A DNA stretch of 64,000 nucleotides. Origin: Carettochelys insculpta. Lineage: Eukaryota > Chordata > Testudines > Carettochelyidae. The translations under genes were made by a program, and so were the position numbers. The notes under the pieces are model-generated. The model was not told the DNA's origin. It made no database searches and saw nothing but the letters and a program-made list of their open reading frames with translations. This document shows positions 1 through 11,443 of the stretch, one piece after another (within the stretch, counting starts at the first letter, position 1; each line of letters opens with the position of its first letter). The stretch spans positions 98,589,001 through 98,653,000 of the forward strand of contig NC_134142.1 of assembly GCF_033958435.1 (NCBI RefSeq), read 5' to 3'.

Positions 1-782
1 TAACATCACATTCTATTTTTTTGCTACGTTTTTGAAACTAGTGGGCTGGTGGGCAGTTTTGGAAAAATTAAAAGTCACTTAATAACAATCTAACTAAAGG
101 AAGAAATTAATGTGACTATGCACTACCTGGACTATAGAAACTATATGGGCAAATAAAATGAATAATTAAAATAAATGTAATATATGCATGGAAATGAGAC
201 ATGGATCATAAAGCCTCTTTTGGAAATCAATGTTTGCTTCAGCTATATTTAATAAATAAAGAGGGGTAAAGGACAATCTATTTTATGACTTGATTCATTC
301 AAAAGAAGCATTGCTTGCAGTCTTGGGGATTTTTATTACATTTAATTTACAGTATTTAGACCAAATTTTGCGCCCCTATGCAACTACAGCAAGTCTAAAA
401 AGATGCAGGGATAAAACAGAACAGAATTTCCTTCTAGACAGTAGAAGAACAGAAGAACCAGGTCACCTAGACTCATTTTGAACCCATATATGAAATGTTT
501 GGCTGCGTTGCTTCAGGCATTAGCATTCATAGAACTACATCAAGGACAAGTCAAATGAACAGAACTGACTTTTTTGCCTCCAGTCCTGTCTTTAGAGCTA
601 GCCAAGGAGGCACCTTTCAGAAATTAAAAATCTACTGAACGGAAAACAGAATGCTACACAAATAACAGAAGCAGTAGCTGCATTTAATTTGGCCCAACTA
701 GAAAACAAAGGTTTAAGCCACTATTTGCTTTTCCACTAAATAAGTAGAAGTAAAAACCAATGATGGAAAGAAGCAATGTCAT
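1..782. other. AT-rich DNA, no feature recognised
   Basis: No repeat family or gene was recognised here. The longest open frame is 63 codons (290-481, plus strand); it shows no motif, signal peptide or codon pattern that would support coding. Confidence 0.5.
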
Positions 783-1209
783 GATTATGGCCACACAAGA
801 CCCTGGGCTATGGTAATGTGGCACTTCGGGACATACTAATGAGGAGCTTCCTTGAATATGCAACACCTCATTAGCATAATGGCAGCTATGCTTGCTTCGA
901 AACTGCTGGTTTTGAAATGCACACCACCCGTGTAGCCAGGGGGGCCATTTAAAAAGGACCCCTGATTTTGAAAGCCCCTTCTTCCAATCTGGTCTTGGTA
1001 ATAAGGTGCTTTTGTAATCAGTGCAATTGTATCAAAAGGCTCCTGGCTACATGGGTGGCATGCGTTTCAAAACCAGCAGTTTTGAAGCGTGCATGGCCGC
1101 CATTATGCTAATGAGATGCTGCATATTCCTGGAAGTGCCTCATTAGCATATCCCAACATGCCACATTACCATAGCCCCTCCGTAAGAAGGGGCTAGTGTG
1201 GCCATAGCC
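783..1209. mobile_element. Foldback MITE (about 427 bp)
   Basis: The two halves are inverted copies of each other. The left end reads TTATGGCCACACAAGACCC and the right end, reverse-complemented, reads GGCTATGGCCACACTAGCCC. Inside, the left arm (about 808-920) pairs with the right arm (about 1060-1178): both contain TATGGTAATGTGGCA, CTAATGAGG, CTCATTAGCATAATGGC and AACTGCTGGTTTTGAA at mirrored positions, with roughly 80-85% identity by eye. Each arm also holds a smaller inverted pair (CTAATGAGG / CCTCATTAG), giving hairpins within the hairpin. There is no transposase frame, so this is a non-autonomous DNA transposon. I could not settle the target-site duplication because the left terminus has mutated. 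Confidence 0.75.
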
Positions 1210-1372
1210 TTAGTGGACCTTCAGTAGTATTCATATCAATGCTACATCTCTTAAATATCAAGAATTCTAGAAAGCCCTTGTTATCAGGAGTCATTTAAAT
1301 AACACCATAAAAAGACATGAATACATGCCTCATTGCTGAATTCATTTATATTGCTACTGCAACATCTCAACA

Positions 1373-1572
1373 TGAGTCAGAGTACAGGCCGCTGCTGTTT
1401 CTGATTCAGTGAAAAATGAATGGTACCAAGGCTTACTATTTCAATGTCTCACCTTCTGCTCTTTCGTGGGTATGCAATCAGCATGGAAGATGAGTCATCA
1501 AAGGGTCACTTTTAGTGCTGTCTGCCTTTATATTCCACTCTTAGTGATGACTCCTATAATAAAAATGACTCA
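1373..1572. promoter_or_regulatory. Cluster of AP-1-type (TRE) motifs
   Basis: Three exact TGA(C/G)TCA heptamers lie within 200 bp: TGAGTCA at 1373-1379 and 1491-1497, and TGACTCA at 1566-1572. A one-mismatch copy, TGACTCC, lies at 1548-1554. A random 200-bp stretch would hold about 0.02 such heptamers. AP-1 (Fos/Jun) and related bZIP proteins bind this motif, so the stretch is a candidate enhancer. The motif count is observed; regulatory function is inference, and no target gene is visible. Confidence 0.22.
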
Positions 1573-2015
1573 AAGTTTCTGACGGCTGCGCTGATTAATC
1601 CATATTGGCTCTCTTCTAATCTTTTCATGTTAAATATTTACTTATATAAAAAGAAACCCTGGCTGGAGAGTTTTAAGACAAAAATCATATGAAGTAAAAT
1701 AAAAGACTAATATGAGTTTGAAATTAGTGTGTCACCTTTACTATTAATTTTAATAAAGACAGAAGGATCAATAGTTTGAGCATAGTTACAACTGATCATG
1801 TTCCTGTTGCTACTCCTGTTATACCACTTCTGCTTGAGGAGATTTTTCTGTGATAACTCTGATCAAACTAGTTCACTAAAAATACGAGTATAACTGTCAT
1901 GAGGAGTGGCAGAAGGGAAGAGATTTTCCAAGTAGGATCCCCCCAGGACTCTAAGACTGCTTCTGTATGTCACCTCCTGTTGAAGGTGGCATGGTAAAGA
2001 GGCAATTTGAAGTAC

Positions 2016-2085
2016 GCTAATAAGGTGCTAACATGCATATTCAGTACCTCATTAGCATAACAACCACGTGAATTGCAAATACAGA
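2016..2085. repeat. Fragment related to the 783-1209 foldback MITE
   Basis: This stretch reads GCTAATAAGGTGCT, then GCATATTC, then CTCATTAGCATAA. These blocks match, in order and spacing, the arm of the foldback element at 783-1209 (GCTAATGAGGCAC, GAATATGC, CTCATTAGCATAATGG). Identity is about 70% by eye. The similarity appears to fade past about 2110. It is an older or different subfamily copy, or a broken one. Confidence 0.5.
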
Positions 2086-2169
2086 CACCAAATTGCTGAT
2101 TGGCAGTAGAGATGGGGCCAGCTTCAAAATAAGCACTTCCATGAGCATGTCTTCCAGATGGGGTCTTCA

Positions 2170-3056
2170 AGATCTGAATCCAGGATCTTCAGCTCTATAG
2201 CACTGATTTGTACCACATTAGACAAAGCAATGCTATCATTAGCTGGTAGCGATGTTAGACTTCTTGTCTGTGCACTCACCTTTGGGTTATATCAGAATGC
2301 TCAATTTTTTTTCTCTAGGGTTTTGAGGAGAGGAAGGTTGCAGGAGGGGTAATTTGAAGGAACCGTAGGGTATTCTCCTTTATTTTTTCTTCTCATAGAA
2401 GCCTAATTATTTAGGGGGTTATTTTGTTTTCACATTTTGTTATGCTTTTAAGCAATTGTTTGTGTCTAGAGAGTAGGAGAGATACCTCTTTTGTCTATTT
2501 TACATAACAAAATAAAATAATCTATACAGTTTTTCCGGTTGATAGTGTCTGAGACTGAAATGGAAGACGCTCTCAGCAATGCCTGTAGCTATTTGTTTTA
2601 TACTGGCGCAGACCAAGCAGCAGTCCTACAATCTTATTATATAGATTTAGAGCCATATTATAGCCTTCATAGGCGAATAATGCAAAAGGGTCAAGAATGG
2701 ATTTCAATGCATTAAGTTTCCTTTGCATCTTCCAACTGTAGAAAACAAGGTTTGCTCAGCGGACAACAGGAAATCTAGTAGATTTCATGCAAACCGCAAA
2801 GGCTTGGACATTTGCGTAGTGGTAAAGATACCTGGAAAAATTCCCTTCCCCATGAGATTATGGTGCCTACCAGGACCACTCCATCTATTAATTTCCTATA
2901 TACCTTAAACTTTTCTAGAATGTAACTGGGGTGAAGCAAACATGGTTCTATAGAAGTTACATTAAAAAATACAGGACCCTATCCTGAGCTATGGTAAAGC
3001 AGGGTAATAGCTCTTTTGAAATCAATGGTGATCACCCATGTAAATCAGCTGAGGAG
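2170..3056. other. No gene or recognised repeat
   Basis: Ordinary AT-rich sequence. Open frames of 61-64 codons are present (2158-2352, 2723-2908) without protein features. Nothing here supports a gene. Confidence 0.45.
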
Positions 3057-4283
3057 CTAGAGCAGTGGTTCCCAAACTTTTCCAGAGGTGAACCCATTTT
3101 GAAAACTTTGGAAGACTTGGTAATCCAAGGCAACTCAAAAACAAGGATGGGGTTGCGGGGAGCAGCGCCATAACTAGCTAATTTTGAGCCTGAGGTAAGA
3201 AAGTAAAATTGTGCCCCCCCTCACATTTTATATTCACAGTAGTTATTTCATAGGGAAATAGAAAACACATAAATAATAAAATAACAACACTACTTTTATT
3301 ACAGTTTATTTTATTATTATAGTTGATCTGAACTATGGTGGGGGAAAGACTCACAGCCCCAAATCGTTCCCTGCACCACTCCCCCAGCTTAAACCCCACT
3401 CAGAGGCTGGAGGGACTGGTGGGAAATCACACTCCAGGGCTGGGGGGAGTCACACTTGGGCTTGGGGGATCACATGCATGGGCTGGGGTCACACAGAACC
3501 TGGGAGATTCACACTCACATTGGGGGCTAGGAGGGTCATACACAGAGGCTGGTGGGGCTGGGGGCTCACACTCAGGAGCTAGGGGAGCTGGGAGACTGTG
3601 GGAGTCACACTCGGGCTGGGAGAGTCACACTCAAGGGCTGGGGGGTCCACACAGGTTGGAGGGGCTGGGAGGGTCACACTCAGAGGCTGAAGTGCTGGGG
3701 GGGAGTCACTCAGGGGTTGTGGGGAGTCACACTCCGGAAGTGGGTGGGTCCTAATTGTGGCTGTGGGAGTCACACTTGGACTGAGGGAAGTCATTCAAGG
3801 GCTGGAAGGAGTCACCCTCGGGGCCTGTGGGGTCATACTCAGGCTGGAAGGGCCACGCTCAGAGTGGAGGGGCTGGCTGAGTCACACTCAGGCTGGGGAA
3901 GGACTCAAATTCAGGGGCTGGGGACTGGGGGTCATACTCAGACTGCAGGGGCTGGGGGAGGGTACAAACAAAAAATGAAAACTGACAAATCAGCTACATA
4001 GAACAGAAGAGGGGCAAAAGGAGAGGGCAGCAGGGGGTAAAAATTACTTACTGAAGGAGTCTAAGTGGCTTGCCTGGCATGGCTACGAATATCAAAGATC
4101 TTTGTAACGTGTAATTGCTTCTTTATTGATAGAGAGAGCTGCTGGATGCGGCAGCGGTAAGGAGCTGCAAATGCCACCTTTAAGATCACATGCAGCTCTG
4201 AGCTGCTGGCCACGCTTAACAAATCTAACGACGACCCATGTTTGGGTCTCGATCCATAGGCTGGGAATCCCTCATCTAGAGCA
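3057..4283. mobile_element. hAT-type non-autonomous DNA transposon
   Basis: The 8-bp direct repeat CTAGAGCA at 3057-3064 and 4276-4283 brackets a segment whose left end reads (CA)GTGGTTCCCAAACTTTT and whose right end, reverse-complemented, reads ATGAGGGATTCCCAGCC. The 8-bp duplication and the GGTTCCCAA-type inverted terminus are hallmarks of the hAT superfamily. No transposase reading frame remains. The middle has been replaced or expanded by a G-rich minisatellite (about 3395-3965). The exact left boundary is ambiguous by 2 bp because the duplication overlaps the usual CA(G) start of hAT elements. Confidence 0.65.
3395..3965. repeat. G-rich minisatellite inside the hAT element
   Basis: A degenerate tandem array of roughly 20-30-bp units, each with GGGGCTGGGGG followed by (A)GTCACACTCA or a close variant. 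At least 15 GTCAC/GTCAT(A)CTC blocks are visible on the plus strand. Several long open frames overlap it on both strands (for example 3335-3754 and 3552-4001), encoding repetitive Gly/Ser/His/Thr strings. These result from the repeat having few stop codons and are not genes. Confidence 0.8.
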
Positions 4284-6870
4284 TCAAATGTAAAGGAGTA
4301 ACATTTTGTCTATACTTTTTGACCTAGAATAATAGAATATCAGAATATTACAGGTATACAATTTTCTATTAAACTGTGTAGTGCTGTAATAGAAACACAT
4401 TAGAACCTTGTATAAGACTTCCCCAGAAAGGGAGCTTGATTGCAAAGGGGAAACCTGAATAACAACAACAGAGTCAACATAATCGTTGGCAGATAAAACT
4501 CACAGCTTAACTTTCGATCCGTGTTTCTCCCTCTCCTAAAGTAGGCATGTTCTCATCCCACCACCATATCACAGTCCGAAATGCACAGACATGGTTTCCA
4601 CTAAGTCAACTGTACAGGGGAAGGTGAGTAATCCAGCAAAATTTGGGCCATTTCAGTAGAATTGCTGCTATTTACAGTCTGCCACGGGAATTTTCTAAGG
4701 TCATAGGAGGGCTCACTGTGGAGTAATAGCAAAATTGAAAGCTATAGAGCGCTTAAAATTAAAGTAGTGAAGCTACACATTCTGCACCCAAGTAGATGTT
4801 ATGTAATTAGATAAACGTAACAAAATGTCACTGATGGAGAGAAAGCAGAGGGAACTGGAAAGGACTTCCAGCATGCCAGAGAAGTGGCATCATAAAAACA
4901 AGACTGTTATCCTTCTGCAGTGCTCTCAATGAGCACAACACTTCTATGATGAAGACCTCAATATTTTTCTAGCTAAAATAGCAGCAGAAAGAAAAGAGCA
5001 TTTATAATTGTGTTTCATGTACCTGAACATCACGCAAATGTGAAGGGCACATGTGAAATACAAACAAGGCAAGGAGGGGTAGTCTACTTTTTACTCCTCG
5101 TACAACAGTGCAACGAAAAATAGGTTAGATCAATTTTTACTCTATGGAGGGAATGTTGCTCACATCAGTGAGCCAATAAATCATTGCATTTGGAAAATAT
5201 AGTTGCCATTATTAGGAAATGATATTGTACTGATTTAGATATATATCGTTAATCAACCTTTTTCAATTAATAAATATTCAAGAAATTGTATGGTAAGTCA
5301 AATTAGTAAAGCTCATTAAAATCTGTAAATCTGCTACAGACAACTAGTGTTGAATAATTCATCAGCTGTTTAACACATTTACTGAAGACATGTAAATTAC
5401 TTTTATTGCTGGGATAATTCTAACTTTTCATTTTGTGAGGGAATTATTTTTTCCCCAGCACAAGGCTGGGAAAGTTTAATTGCAAATTGATTAACATGAA
5501 GCTTTGCTAATTAAATCAGGCAAGGGAGATTTAGGCTGACACCATGCTAGGTGCTCAAATTAAGGGACTGTCCCATTGCATTAAATACAGTACATTTATC
5601 ACACATAAACTAACAGCCTATTTATTTGAGCTGACAGCCAATGGAGGAAGAAAATGGATCTTTACAGTATTGTATGTAGTAGGTACACAGATGCTTTGCT
5701 GCTAATTGAAGCTTTAACAGACTTCTAAACAATTAGAAATTATTTAAATAAATGTCATTCCCAAACTGAACTATGAGCATAATAAAACTCCACGTAAATA
5801 CTTTGTGTCAGCATATCAGCCCAAAGAACTGTAAACTTATTTGCTATGTGTCTATACATGCAGGTGAACTTCAAATATGCATGAAAACTTCAGGAAGTTG
5901 TGTAGTCAGTAACAAATGCTTTGTGAATGTAAATAGGAAATAACCTAGTGACCATGTAATATTTAAAATACATTTCACTTCTATTACATTCAATTGAGTA
6001 TTATTCAGATATCTATCTTTATTAATTTTGTATAAACCATGTTCAGCTTCAGTAGATGTCATTTAATTTCAATGATGTTTCAAAATAAGAAAAGAAAAAG
6101 AGGTTTTATTTAAATGCCTGACAACTAGGAATATTTTCTGACGTTGTTGGCTTACTCATTATAGATAAGTCACTTGGATATGTTTATGTGGAGAAATGAT
6201 ACAAATCATCTCTTCAGAAATGTGCCATTGTTATGACAATCAAGACAACACACCACTAAGAGGATATGGAAATATAGGTTATACTGGGAAGCTGTGCATT
6301 TTGCTCTGCAGATTAGTCTGTATTATATTATTATGCTTCTCCCATTTCTACTCTCAGAAGACATTACAGTAAAGAAAGACATAAGTGTAAAGAAAAATTT
6401 GGCACTTGGAAACTGTTACAGTAAGACTGGAAATATTTGTGGAGCAATATCAGTCTTTACCAGGTGGGAAATACTCATATTTACCACATTAATTTAAACA
6501 TATTGCCACTGTATGTGTGTTATTGGGCTGGCAAAGGTCAAGTCTCAGGCCAGGCTATAATATAACTTCTGGTTCTGAATTTCAGACTGTAGTTAGGTTT
6601 ACTCATATGCAAAACCAAGTATGTGATTCCACATGGCTAGATCATTTAGCCTTATTTCCATGCCAACGAGATTTGTGCACCACCAACTAGTAATTGTGTG
6701 CACAAAGTATTCATGCAGTAATACATGCGCCAATGCACACCTACCTAGGTTTGGGTATGAGGCCCCAGATGGCTAGAAGCCATAAAACACCAGCTTCAAT
6801 ACGAAAGTTCTTAGCTTTCCCTGGCTGAAGTAAAATGCCTTAAATGAAATGGTAACATTCATGAATCATA
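4284..6870. other. 2.6 kb AT-rich DNA; possible conserved non-coding block
   Basis: No gene or repeat was recognised. The section at about 5380-5700 is unusually free of repeat-like sequence and holds several homeobox-type sites (ATTGATTA, GCTAATTAAAT, an octamer-like TTGCAAAT). It is only a candidate non-coding conserved block. ORFs at 5871-6062 and 6294-6497 lack any recognisable domain. Confidence 0.3.
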
Positions 6871-6874
6871 AAAA

Positions 6875-7445
6875 GTGGTGACTGGTGAGGGAGGGCCATG
6901 GGGGGCCACCGGCCTAGTGACTGTCTCCTTGGCCTGAGGAAGAGTTGGGGTAATCCTGCTTCACTTCAGGTCCCACCTCCACATGCCTACTCTGCCTTTG
7001 CTCCGCTCCACATCTTCCCCCAGCTCCTCTCCCTGAGCAATGTGGCCCAGGAGACTGGTAAAGCCTGAGGACCAGCACTGACAGCTGGGTTTGTCCGCCC
7101 CACCCCCACTCACAGCAGTGGCAGGGAAAGTACAGCAGTGGGGTCCAGGCTCCCTCTGCTCCCTCAGTGTGTCACTCCACTTCCCATCAGTCAGTGCAGG
7201 GGCAGTTCTGCCCCTTCCCTTCAGCCACATTCCAGGGGAGCAGAGTGAGATTTGGCTGCATTGCTCTGCTTCTCCAGCCACTGCCTGTGAGTGGGGAGAG
7301 AGAGCTGGATGCCTGCTGTGAGTGCCCACTCCACCACTGCCGCTATTCCCCCGCATACCCAGAGACTCTCGCCCTGGCCACTGCTGGACAGTCCTTTACG
7401 CCTCTCAACCATGGTGTTTGGGGGCATATGCACCCTGCATAGTCC
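6875..7445. repeat. GC-rich segment, probably an unidentified transposon relic
   Basis: This stretch differs sharply in base composition from its AT-rich flanks, as do the GC-rich bodies of the hAT-like elements elsewhere in the window. Overlapping ORFs occur on both strands (6961-7356 minus, 7167-7442 plus), but their translations are Pro/Ser/Gly-rich and share no family signature. I could not find matching termini, so the assignment rests on composition and is weak. Confidence 0.3.
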
Positions 7446-7813
7446 TGATTGTAAAAACATCTGAAAATTTAATTATTAAGCACATCCAACTTTGATGAAC
7501 TGAACAGCAACAGACAACACTTGCTCTTCCACCTAGGGCACATCAGAGCAAGACCAAACGCCACAACATGACTGCAAATAGCACATTGGTATCATAATGC
7601 AATTGTTACAGTTAAGCCCTGTTCTATTTACTGACCGTTTCTATTTAGAAAAACCCAAACCATCAGATCAAATAAAATTACAATTGCCAGCCTCAAAGTA
7701 TCTGAGAAAACAGAAAGAGACAGAAAACAGTAAAAATTAATCTATGAAACAGAACCATTGGCTTTTTTTCCTTAGCCTCCTGCTCGCACTTCCTATGTCT
7801 CAATACTTTAGGT

Positions 7814-8005
7814 CAGTGTTCCCCAAAATGTGGTACACATACCTCCGGTGGTATGCAAAAGGATTTCAAGGGGTACATGGCAGAAAACAAATTACCAAAA
7901 GTGAGCAGATAAGCACTGGAATGGGACAGCACTGTAAGAGGGATACTCCGATAAGTCCAAAGTCCCTAAAGGGGTACATGAATGTTTTAAATCTGGGAAA
8001 CACTG
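7814..8005. mobile_element. Short hAT MITE (192 bp)
   Basis: The left terminus CAGTGTTCCCCAAA and the right terminus ATCTGGGAAACACTG form inverted repeats typical of hAT elements. The flanking octamers CTTTAGGT and CTCTCAGT match at 5 of 8 positions, as expected for an aged 8-bp duplication. The interior repeats AGGGGTACATG twice (near 7868 and 7972). There is no coding capacity; the 90-codon frame that overlaps it reads through both termini. Confidence 0.7.
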
Positions 8006-8682
8006 CTCTCAGTTAACAAACACAAGAGAAAGCTTAGAAGCAGCTGGTTATGCACAATGCTTGTAAAGTGACAATGATCATTAGGGAGATTAGTATCATC
8101 ATTAAGACTACAAATTAGATTATAATCTGAAAATGAACTGGATGGCATGCAAGTTTTGATATTGCTTGTATTTTATGTTAATGTTGCCAACTGCAAACTC
8201 AGGCAAATCAACTCAGTTAACTGTGTGGGTGCTTAACAAGTTTCCAAAAGAAGATGTTTTACAGATGCTGGTTGCTTTATGGCCCTTTTCATCTTGAGAT
8301 ATGGCGGTTAGCAGTGATGGTGAGGATCTCTGGGCAGAGTTTGTGTATGCAGCTTCTCTCGTGGCTTATCCATCCAATATTGGATTTGCACAGTCAGTTG
8401 CAATAACTGCATGTCAATCTATTTCCAAATTCTTGAGTCTCAGAGTTTTTCCTTCTAAAACAAAGCTCTTTTGCATGGCTTGCACATATACTATCGAACG
8501 GATGATGTGCCCTGTCATAGCAATTGTCGCCAGGTATCTCGATCTGCTAATGCAGATTCCCAGGATTTTGGACCAATGTTGAATTTTTTCATTGTGTTTT
8601 TACATGTGTAGTACCCGCAGGTACTGAGATCTCATCTGCAGTTAGTGAAGTCTCTGCTCTACAGCCTTGGCTGAGAGTCAGC

Positions 8683-8756
8683 TGGCCTTTAGCTCATGTG
8701 GTAGAGTGCAGGGCTTTACACCCTACGTTCGCAGGTTCTACCCCTAGTGCCGGCAA
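8683..8756 (+). repeat. tRNA-derived SINE head
   Basis: A tRNA-like body is visible. TTTAGCTCATGTGGTAGAG fits an A box and D arm, GGGCTTTACACCC fits an anticodon stem-loop with a UAC-like anticodon (valine-type), and AGGTTCTACCCC fits a B box and T arm. The acceptor ends (GGCCTTT / GTGCCGG) do not pair well and there is no clear polymerase III terminator, so this is a SINE promoter region and not a working tRNA gene. It abuts the opposite-strand LINE remnant that starts at about 8757. The SINE tail is not recognisable. Confidence 0.6.
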
Positions 8757-9145
8757 TCAAAGTCTGGCAGCGTTACACATGTATCCTTGAATCTTAGTTT
8801 TGGTCTTCCTCTTGTTCTCAACCCACATGACAGTTCACCAAAGAGAATTTCTTTGGGAAGACATTCATCACCCATTCTTCTCACATGACCAAGCCATTGT
8901 AGTCTTCTGCTTTTGAGGATCCCTATGAGGCTGGGTATGCCAGATCTTGACAGGACAGCTGCATTTGAAACTTTATATTGCCATCTGATATTCCTAATTC
9001 TGCGAAGGCAGCAAAGATGAAAGATGTTCATTTTTTCTCCTGGTTCGAGTAGATGGTCCATGCCTCAGAACCATATAGCGCCCAGTGAGAGCTGTGAAAG
9101 GAGCTGTTAGCAACACTTTACAACTCACAAATGTGTGTAAGTCCA
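8757..9145 (-). pseudogene. C-terminal end of a non-LTR retrotransposon (LINE) ORF, decayed
   Basis: The minus-strand translation holds LYGSEAWT-like residues, split by a frameshift near 9060. Downstream, in frame from 9061 to 8744, come the RRIRNIRWQ region, then RRLQWLGHVRRM, then RTRGRPKLRFKD. The (Q/R)WLGHVRRM...GRP..R(F/Y)KD pattern is the conserved region after the reverse transcriptase domain in several vertebrate LINE families. Only the last ~130 codons survive and the catalytic RT core is absent. Minus-strand sequence at 8290-8585, beyond the SINE, may be a more decayed continuation. I cannot assign the family more precisely than an RTE-, L2- or CR1-type LINE. Confidence 0.7.
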
Positions 9146-10700
9146 GGTACTGTAATGAAAATTGGGCAATGGGGTGAAGTGCATAGGAAAATGAGGACTC
9201 CCAGAGAGGAAAAAGCAATGTGAGGGTATGGGGGGGGGCCGTTGTTGGATACAGAACTTTGAATCTGCTGGAGGGGAGAGAGGTGAACATGACTAAATAC
9301 TTCAGGTCTCTCTTTGTTCTTCCATGACCCTCATCATGAGTTCCATGGTTCCATGAGTTCCATGCCTGACTAAGGTCTGGCTGTCCTTGTGGTTTCCAAT
9401 GGCTGTATTCATTCACTGATTGATTTAGCAATTTGGGAACAAAATCCTCTACGGTTTTTTCTAGGTCAATATTCAGCACAATGAGCAAGAAGCAATCTGT
9501 TAAGATTGAGTGCTACACTGTAACAATGCACTGACAAACCTCTTTTACAACATGTTCACTCACTTTCTCACAGATACTTGAATGGAACTCATCTTGACAA
9601 GTACTGTAATCGTGGTGAGTGACAGGGTGACTGGTGGTTATGTGGACGGACAAAAGAAATTCCAGCCAAATCTCAAAAATTCTCTTTCCAGGAACATAGT
9701 TTTAATTTTGCCACAATTCTCCACTTACAGCTAACATCCTGGAAAACATCTCCCTGATCAGAGTAAGCAAGGAAACTACTTCATATGCAGCTCATCTGTG
9801 TTCAATGTTGGTTCCTGCACAAGTGGTAAATGAATGGTCCAGGCTAGTGCCCTGCAATGGGGGAGGAGACAAAGCAGCACTGTCATGGAATCTTCGGAAA
9901 AAAAAATTACAAGAACCTCTCCAAAGGTTTTTGACCGTCTCTTTCTGCAGAATCTCTTTCAGAGCATCAACACCCTGTTTGGCCATGCTGATTAGTTACA
10001 GAGGGATGTGGGCAATGTCAGCCTCGTACTTAACCATGCTCGATCCTGCACTCCACAGGCCATAACCCCTTACCCTGCACCTCGTCCCCTGATTCCTGGG
10101 CCCTTGAAAGTGGTTGCTCAGACTGGCTCCTGCCCATAAGTAGTACAGAACAGCTCCTGGTGGCCAGACATTCTTGGCAACCATGAGGGAAAGAAAACAC
10201 TGGTTCTCCTGTTCTCTCTCAACTTCCAAGGATAATGTTCAGCTCCTATAGAAATGGCAAGTCTTCAGTGAAGCACTAGAGCATCATCTCAACTCATGGG
10301 CCTTATGATAGGCTTGTATGAGTTCTTTAATCTTTGTTCTGCACTGCAGCATATAGCACTCATACCCTTTTCACATAAGGATCAAGAAATGTGCCCATAC
10401 ATGTCCCAGTCCTACAGGTCAACTTGCAGCTGTGACTGAACAGAATCTTTTCCCTATGTCAGATCCAACAGCTCTGCAGTGGTCGCTGTGGGTGAGCATT
10501 TGGTTTGATAACTAGGCACAGGCATCTGGGAAGCCAGGCAAAGGCATGTGGGAAGATACCATGGTGGGTGTCTCAGGGAGCAGAATATTGGATTCAAATT
10601 TCATACAATTTACAAGGGGGTAGGGCAGAGTTCAAACTGATGATTAGAGGGGTTGATAAGGAATTGTGGGTCACTTCCTGGAGGCCAGGATCAGGAACAA
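9146..10700. other. No gene recognised
   Basis: Several 60-160-codon frames run on both strands (for example 8994-9488 minus, 9805-10065 plus), but none shows a domain. An exon-like 41-bp stretch near 9572 was considered and rejected (see that list). Confidence 0.35.
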
Positions 10701-10707
10701 AACACCC

Positions 10708-10889
10708 TGAGGTGTCCACACTGTATATTTGTTGAAAACACAGGAAGGAGAAAAGAAATAAGTCCTCCTTGGTGCCGAAAGTTTCTTGTTGATGAAAATT
10801 GCCATTTGTCACAACAAAAGTTGCTTTGCAGCATGAACACTCTAAAGTCACACTGCCTCAACAAAACTTGCCTGTGTAGACAAAGCCTC
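10708..10889. mobile_element. Possible MITE with TGTCYACAC-type ends
   Basis: The left end GAGGTGTCCACACTG and the right end TGTGTAGACAAAGCCTC resemble the inverted ends of the GGCTATGTCTACAC family seen later in the window (27.8, 45.8, 47.2, 58.7 kb). The flanking triplets TGA and TCA differ by one base. It is about 180 bp, with no coding potential. Confidence 0.35.
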
Positions 10890-11443
10890 AATACCATCTC
10901 CCTACTGAATATAGTCAGCTACAGTATCGATTCATGGATACAATTTGCAATGATAAACAGGGCAGTGTAGCTGATCATTTGGCGCATATTTCAAACCACA
11001 ACAAAAGCCAACTTTTCCAATATCCTACAGGTAGCTTCTCTCAACTCATCTCAAAAGAAATCAGAGAGATAATCCAATCTAAATGTTAGTTTTATTTAAT
11101 GCATGGATTTCCTCTTAACAGCACCTTGTGTGTGCATTGACTTTGCTTGTGGAGCTAGGAGATGACAAAGATTTATACTTTGGACCTTGTGAACCTATTT
11201 TCTATAGGAAGAGGGGTTCTGCTGAAATAGGAGAGCTAATTTATTGTTTACAAATGTCATGGACTGGTAGTGTGGTCATAAATCAGACCCAGTTCAGGGA
11301 GGCCCTGTGTTAGAGTTCCCATAATGCTCCTAATGTTAATTAATCCTTGCTTGCAAAGCAGATTCTAGTTTTCTCCAGCTCTCTGTTGAGCAGATGTTTC
11401 CAGTTTTGCAATGGTTTTAATGATGTGAACAAACAAGACCATC
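10890..11443. other. No feature recognised
   Basis: AT-rich sequence without a recognisable repeat or gene. The 61-codon frame at 11128-11313 has no motif. Confidence 0.4.

Noticed and set aside
3335..4001. Long frames of 139-149 codons in the G-rich array
   Set aside because: They overlap on both strands and in several frames, and translate the minisatellite unit repeatedly. Low stop-codon density explains them.
8683..8756. Functional tRNA-Val(UAC) gene
   Set aside because: The A and B boxes and anticodon arm look right, but the acceptor stem does not pair and no T-run terminator follows. It is a SINE head.
9572..9620. Exon-like segment (CTTTCTCACAG acceptor, GTGAGT donor, ~41 bp open)
   Set aside because: Too short, no recognisable peptide, no neighbouring exons. 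Chance splice-like signals are common in this much DNA.
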